Source: Allobranchiibius huperziae
Lineage (GTDB): Bacteria; Actinomycetota; Actinomycetes; Actinomycetales; Dermatophilaceae
DNA length: 64,000 nucleotides
NCBI RefSeq assembly: GCF_013410455.1
Contig: NZ_JACCFW010000001.1
Location: forward strand, 450,929-514,928
Direction of reading: 5' to 3'
A model generated the notes under the pieces. It was not told where the DNA came from. It saw only the letters and a program-made list of their open reading frames with translations, and searched no databases. A program made the translations under genes and the position numbers. Below are positions 61,299-64,000 of this stretch, piece after piece (the stretch's first letter is position 1; every line of letters begins with the position of its first letter).

Positions 61299-62920
61299 TG
61301 AGCACCATCACCCAGCCCCGGCTCGGCCCGCTCGGGACCGCTCGATGGTTCTGGCGGCAGCTGACCTCGATGCGCACGGCGCTGTTCCTGCTCCTGCTGC
61401 TGGCGGTCGCGGCGATCCCCGGGTCGATCATCCCGCAGACCGGCATCGACGCCGGCCGCGTCGCGACGTACAAGACCAACCACCCGAGCCTGGCGCCGTG
61501 GCTCGACCGACTGGGCTTCTTCAACGTCTTCACGTCGCCGTGGTTCGCGGCGATCTACATCCTGCTGATCATCTCGCTCATCGGCTGCGTGATCCCGCGC
61601 ATCCGCATCCACCTGCGCACGCTGCGGGCGCCGGTGCCGCGGACGCCGAAGAACCTGTCGCGACTGCCGGCGTACGTCGAGCGCAGCGTCGACGAACCGG
61701 CCGACGTCGTGCTCGACCGCGCGCGGGAGGTGCTGAAGCGCAAGCGCTACCGGGTGCGCGAGGACGAGACCGTCGAGGGCAGTGCGCAGTCGTCGTGGTC
61801 CATCGCGGCGGAAGCCGGTCGGATGCGCGAGACCGGCAACCTGATCTTCCACTCGTGCCTGATCTGGGTTGTGTTGGCCGTCGCCGCGGGGCACCTGTGG
61901 GGATGGCGCGCCGACGTGATCGTGCCGGTCGGCCAGGGCTTCTCCAACAGCGGCGGCTACGACACCGAGAACCTCGGGCCGCTCGTCGACGACTCGAAGT
62001 TCAGCCCGTGGTCGATCCGCCTGAACAGCCTGGACGTGTCGTTCGAGGACAAGGTGCCGCCGACGTCGCCGCAGTACGGCCAGCCGCGCCACTTCACCGC
62101 GTACACCACGGTCACCGGCACGAACGGCAAGTCCAAGCGCGAGGTGATCTCCGTCAACCACTCGCTGCCGATCGGCGGCAGCTCGGTCTACCTGCTCGGC
62201 AACGGCTACGCGCCGATGATCACCGTGCGCGACGCCAAGGGCAACGTGCTCTACCGGCAGGAGACGCCGTTCCTGTCCCAGGACAACAACTACAAGTCCA
62301 CCGGCGCGATCAAGGTGTCGTCGCTGCCTGCTGCGAAGCAGATGGGCTTCTTCGGTTTCTTCCTACCGACCGCGGCGTTCTCCGACACCCTCGGACCGGT
62401 CTCCACCTTCCCGGCGCCCAAGGACCCCGCGCTGGTGCTCGGGATGTACGTCGGCAACCTCTTCCCGGGGAACGCTCCGCAGTCGGTCTACACGCTCGAC
62501 ACCTCGGCGATGAAGCAGGTGCAGGGCACCGGCGCCCAGGCCAAGCAGCCGCTGCGCATCGTCCTCAAGCCCGGACAGACGACGAAGCTGCCCGGCGGAC
62601 GGGGCTCGATCACCTTCGACAACGTGCAGCGCTGGGCGGGCCTCTCGACCCGGCACGACCCCGGCAAGATGCCCGCGCTCTACGGCGCGCTGCTCGGCCT
62701 GATCGGGCTGATCATGTCGATGACGCTGCGCCGCCGGCGGGTCTTCGTCAAGGTGTCGGCGGACCCCCAGGATCCCGCGCGTAGCCTGGTCAGGGTCGGC
62801 GGCCTTGCCAAGGGCGAGGACCCGCGGTTGCAGGTGGCGATCGACGGGCTGGCGCTCGCGGTGGCCGGCGATGACAGCACGCACGTACAGCTCCGTACTC
62901 AGGCAGGTGCCCGCACATGA
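61298..62920 (+). CDS. resB: cytochrome c biogenesis protein ResB
   Basis: 540 aa. Three N-terminal membrane helices (about residues 25-45, 83-103, 183-203), a large extracytoplasmic domain, and a last helix near residue 470, as in ResB/CcsB1. With CcsB it forms the system II haem exporter and cytochrome c synthase. ATG 61298 shares an A with the ccdA stop (TGATG). Overlaps ccsB by 4 nt. Confidence 0.94.
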   Translation: MSTITQPRLGPLGTARWFWRQLTSMRTALFLLLLLAVAAIPGSIIPQTGIDAGRVATYKTNHPSLAPWLDRLGFFNVFTSPWFAAIYILLIISLIGCVIPRIRIHLRTLRAPVPRTPKNLSRLPAYVERSVDEPADVVLDRAREVLKRKRYRVREDETVEGSAQSSWSIAAEAGRMRETGNLIFHSCLIWVVLAVAAGHLWGWRADVIVPVGQGFSNSGGYDTENLGPLVDDSKFSPWSIRLNSLDVSFEDKVPPTSPQYGQPRHFTAYTTVTGTNGKSKREVISVNHSLPIGGSSVYLLGNGYAPMITVRDAKGNVLYRQETPFLSQDNNYKSTGAIKVSSLPAAKQMGFFGFFLPTAAFSDTLGPVSTFPAPKDPALVLGMYVGNLFPGNAPQSVYTLDTSAMKQVQGTGAQAKQPLRIVLKPGQTTKLPGGRGSITFDNVQRWAGLSTRHDPGKMPALYGALLGLIGLIMSMTLRRRRVFVKVSADPQDPARSLVRVGGLAKGEDPRLQVAIDGLALAVAGDDSTHVQLRTQAGART

Positions 62921-63915
62921 AGCTCGACTTCAGCAACGACCACATCAACACGGGCGTCGCCACCCTCTCCTCCCACTTCCTGTGGGCCTCGGCGCTGGTG
63001 CTCACGCTGGCGATGGTCTCCTTCGCGCTCGACCTGGCCGGTGCGCCGCACCGAGCGGCGCGTCTGGAGGCTCGTCGTTCCGCCGCCGCGCAGACCCGGG
63101 CCACGGCCGACGGCGACGTGCTCGTCGACGCGCCCGCCACCACGCAGCTGACGCCGGAGAAGCGGCAGTGGGGCGGCATCGGCATGTCGCTGTCCTGGCT
63201 CGGCACGCTGCTGCTCATCGTCGCCGTCGCCACCCGCACCATCGCGGTGGGTCGCCCGCCTCTGGGCAACATGTACGAGTTCTCCATGGTCGGCTGCATG
63301 TTCGCCATGGTGTTCTTCCTCGCGTGGAGCCTGAAGTCCGACATCCGCTGGCTCGGCGTCTTTGTGACCGGCCCGATCGTGCTCTTCGAGATGCTCGCCG
63401 CCGTCGTCTACTACACCGCGGCCAGCTCGCTGATGCCGTCGCTGCAGAGCTACTGGCTGTCCATCCACGTCACCGTCGCGACCCTGTCCGTGGCGCTGTC
63501 GACGCTGGCGTTCAGCTTGACCGTGGCCTACTTCGTGCAGAACTGGCGCGACGAGCGGGGCGAGGCGGGTCGCGAGCGCCTCAAGTGGATGGACGCGCTG
63601 CCGTCCGCCGCGTCGCTGGACCGCACGACGTACGGCGTGCTCATCGTGGCGTTCCCGATGTGGACCTTCACGCTCATCGCCGGGGCGATCTGGGCGCAGG
63701 AGGCCTGGGGCCACTACTGGAACTGGGACCCCAAGGAGGTCTGGACGCTCGTCATCTGGGTCGTCTACGCCGCCTACCTGCACGCCCGCGCGACGGCCGG
63801 CTGGTCCGGCAAGAAGGCGGCGTACATCGCGCTGGCCGGTTTTGCCGCGATCCTGATCAACTACGGCGTCGTCAACGTCTACTTCGTCGGCCAGCACTCC
63901 TATTCGGGGCTGTGA
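62917..63915 (+). CDS. ccsB: c-type cytochrome biogenesis protein CcsB (CcsA/ResC type)
   Basis: 332 aa with eight or so membrane helices. The tryptophan-rich haem motif WGHYWNWDPKE (about residues 265-275) and flanking His residues identify the haem-handling subunit that pairs with ResB. The first loop holds an actinobacterial insert (about 45-85). ATG 62917 overlaps the resB stop. Confidence 0.95.
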   Translation: MKLDFSNDHINTGVATLSSHFLWASALVLTLAMVSFALDLAGAPHRAARLEARRSAAAQTRATADGDVLVDAPATTQLTPEKRQWGGIGMSLSWLGTLLLIVAVATRTIAVGRPPLGNMYEFSMVGCMFAMVFFLAWSLKSDIRWLGVFVTGPIVLFEMLAAVVYYTAASSLMPSLQSYWLSIHVTVATLSVALSTLAFSLTVAYFVQNWRDERGEAGRERLKWMDALPSAASLDRTTYGVLIVAFPMWTFTLIAGAIWAQEAWGHYWNWDPKEVWTLVIWVVYAAYLHARATAGWSGKKAAYIALAGFAAILINYGVVNVYFVGQHSYSGL

Positions 63916-63920
63916 CCTGA

Positions 63921-64000
63921 ATGGCCCGCTACACCCTCCTGCGCCTGTCGACGTTCTTCCTCGTCCTCATCGCGTTGTGGTTCTGCCAGCTGCGCGGCTG
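63921..64000 (+). CDS. DUF4229-type small membrane protein (3' partial)
   Basis: Only the first 26 residues are in the window: MARYTLLRLSTFFLVLIALW and on, a basic start and one hydrophobic helix, fitting the DUF4229 proteins that often follow ccsB in Actinobacteria. The gene runs off the right edge. Family call rests on position plus this short stretch. Confidence 0.6.
   Translation, partial: MARYTLLRLSTFFLVLIALWFCQLRG

Overview
The window is a piece of a high-GC actinobacterial chromosome. Evidence for this: strongly GC-biased third codon positions, GTG starts almost as common as ATG, Lsr2, an AdaA-AlkA fusion followed by ogt, ClpC, a rex-hemACDB operon, a CcdA/ResB/CcsB cytochrome c system, and many promoters of the form TANNNT followed 6-9 nt later by the start codon, as expected for leaderless mRNAs. 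Gene order resembles two separate conserved blocks of Mycobacterium (the Rv3585-Rv3627 block and the Rv0495-Rv0530 block), joined here near 33.1 kb. A Micrococcales-type organism (Dermacoccaceae or Intrasporangiaceae) is my inference from gene content, not something the sequence proves. I saw no tRNA, rRNA, CRISPR array, insertion sequence or prophage.

Layout. 0-7.5 kb: a DUF2342 metalloprotease, tilS, hpt, ftsH, then a tightly overlapping folate operon (folE, folP, a folB-folK fusion, a DUF3180 membrane protein) closed by a hairpin terminator. 7.5-13.2 kb: an accessory island with a solitary NuoD-like protein, an EamA transporter, a CGNR zinc-finger regulator, a tandem pair of anchored secreted proteins and a MidA/NDUFAF7-type methyltransferase. 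13.2-33 kb: a DUF2520 protein, panC, then a region rich in DNA repair and stress genes (AdaA-AlkA, Ogt, a split LigD, Ku, ATL, MutY, DisA, RadA) together with Lsr2, ClpC, an orphan HPr-kinase-like/PqqD-like protein, an ArgA-like acetyltransferase, an ABC-2 exporter and gluconate kinase. 33-41 kb: Ppx, a sugar-phosphate isomerase-like protein, small hypotheticals, MgtC, DinB, and a hydrolase fused to an ABC ATPase with its permease. 41-48.2 kb: a circularly permuted ATP-grasp / alpha-E / transglutaminase operon, proline dehydrogenase, proC, a GNAT and an AcuC-type deacetylase. 48.6-64 kb: a BldC-like regulator, the tiny bS22-type ribosomal protein, an epimerase/acyltransferase/glutaredoxin set, the Rex-controlled haem operon (rex, hemA, hemC, cobA-hemD, hemB), a MarR regulator, hemL, and a cytochrome c maturation operon running off the right edge.

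How the parts fit. Haem made from glutamyl-tRNA by HemA, HemL, HemB, HemC and HemD feeds the cytochrome c assembly machinery just downstream (TlpA-like thioredoxin, CcdA, ResB, CcsB). Rex, with a good 16-bp operator over its own promoter, ties haem output to the NADH/NAD+ ratio. The items I would look at first are the solitary NuoD with a MidA methyltransferase in the same island, the orphan HPrK/PqqD protein, the ku/ligD divergent start region where both -10 elements overlap in one 8-bp sequence, and three families of intergenic repeats (two four-copy tandem arrays of about 50 bp and a dispersed palindrome seen three times).
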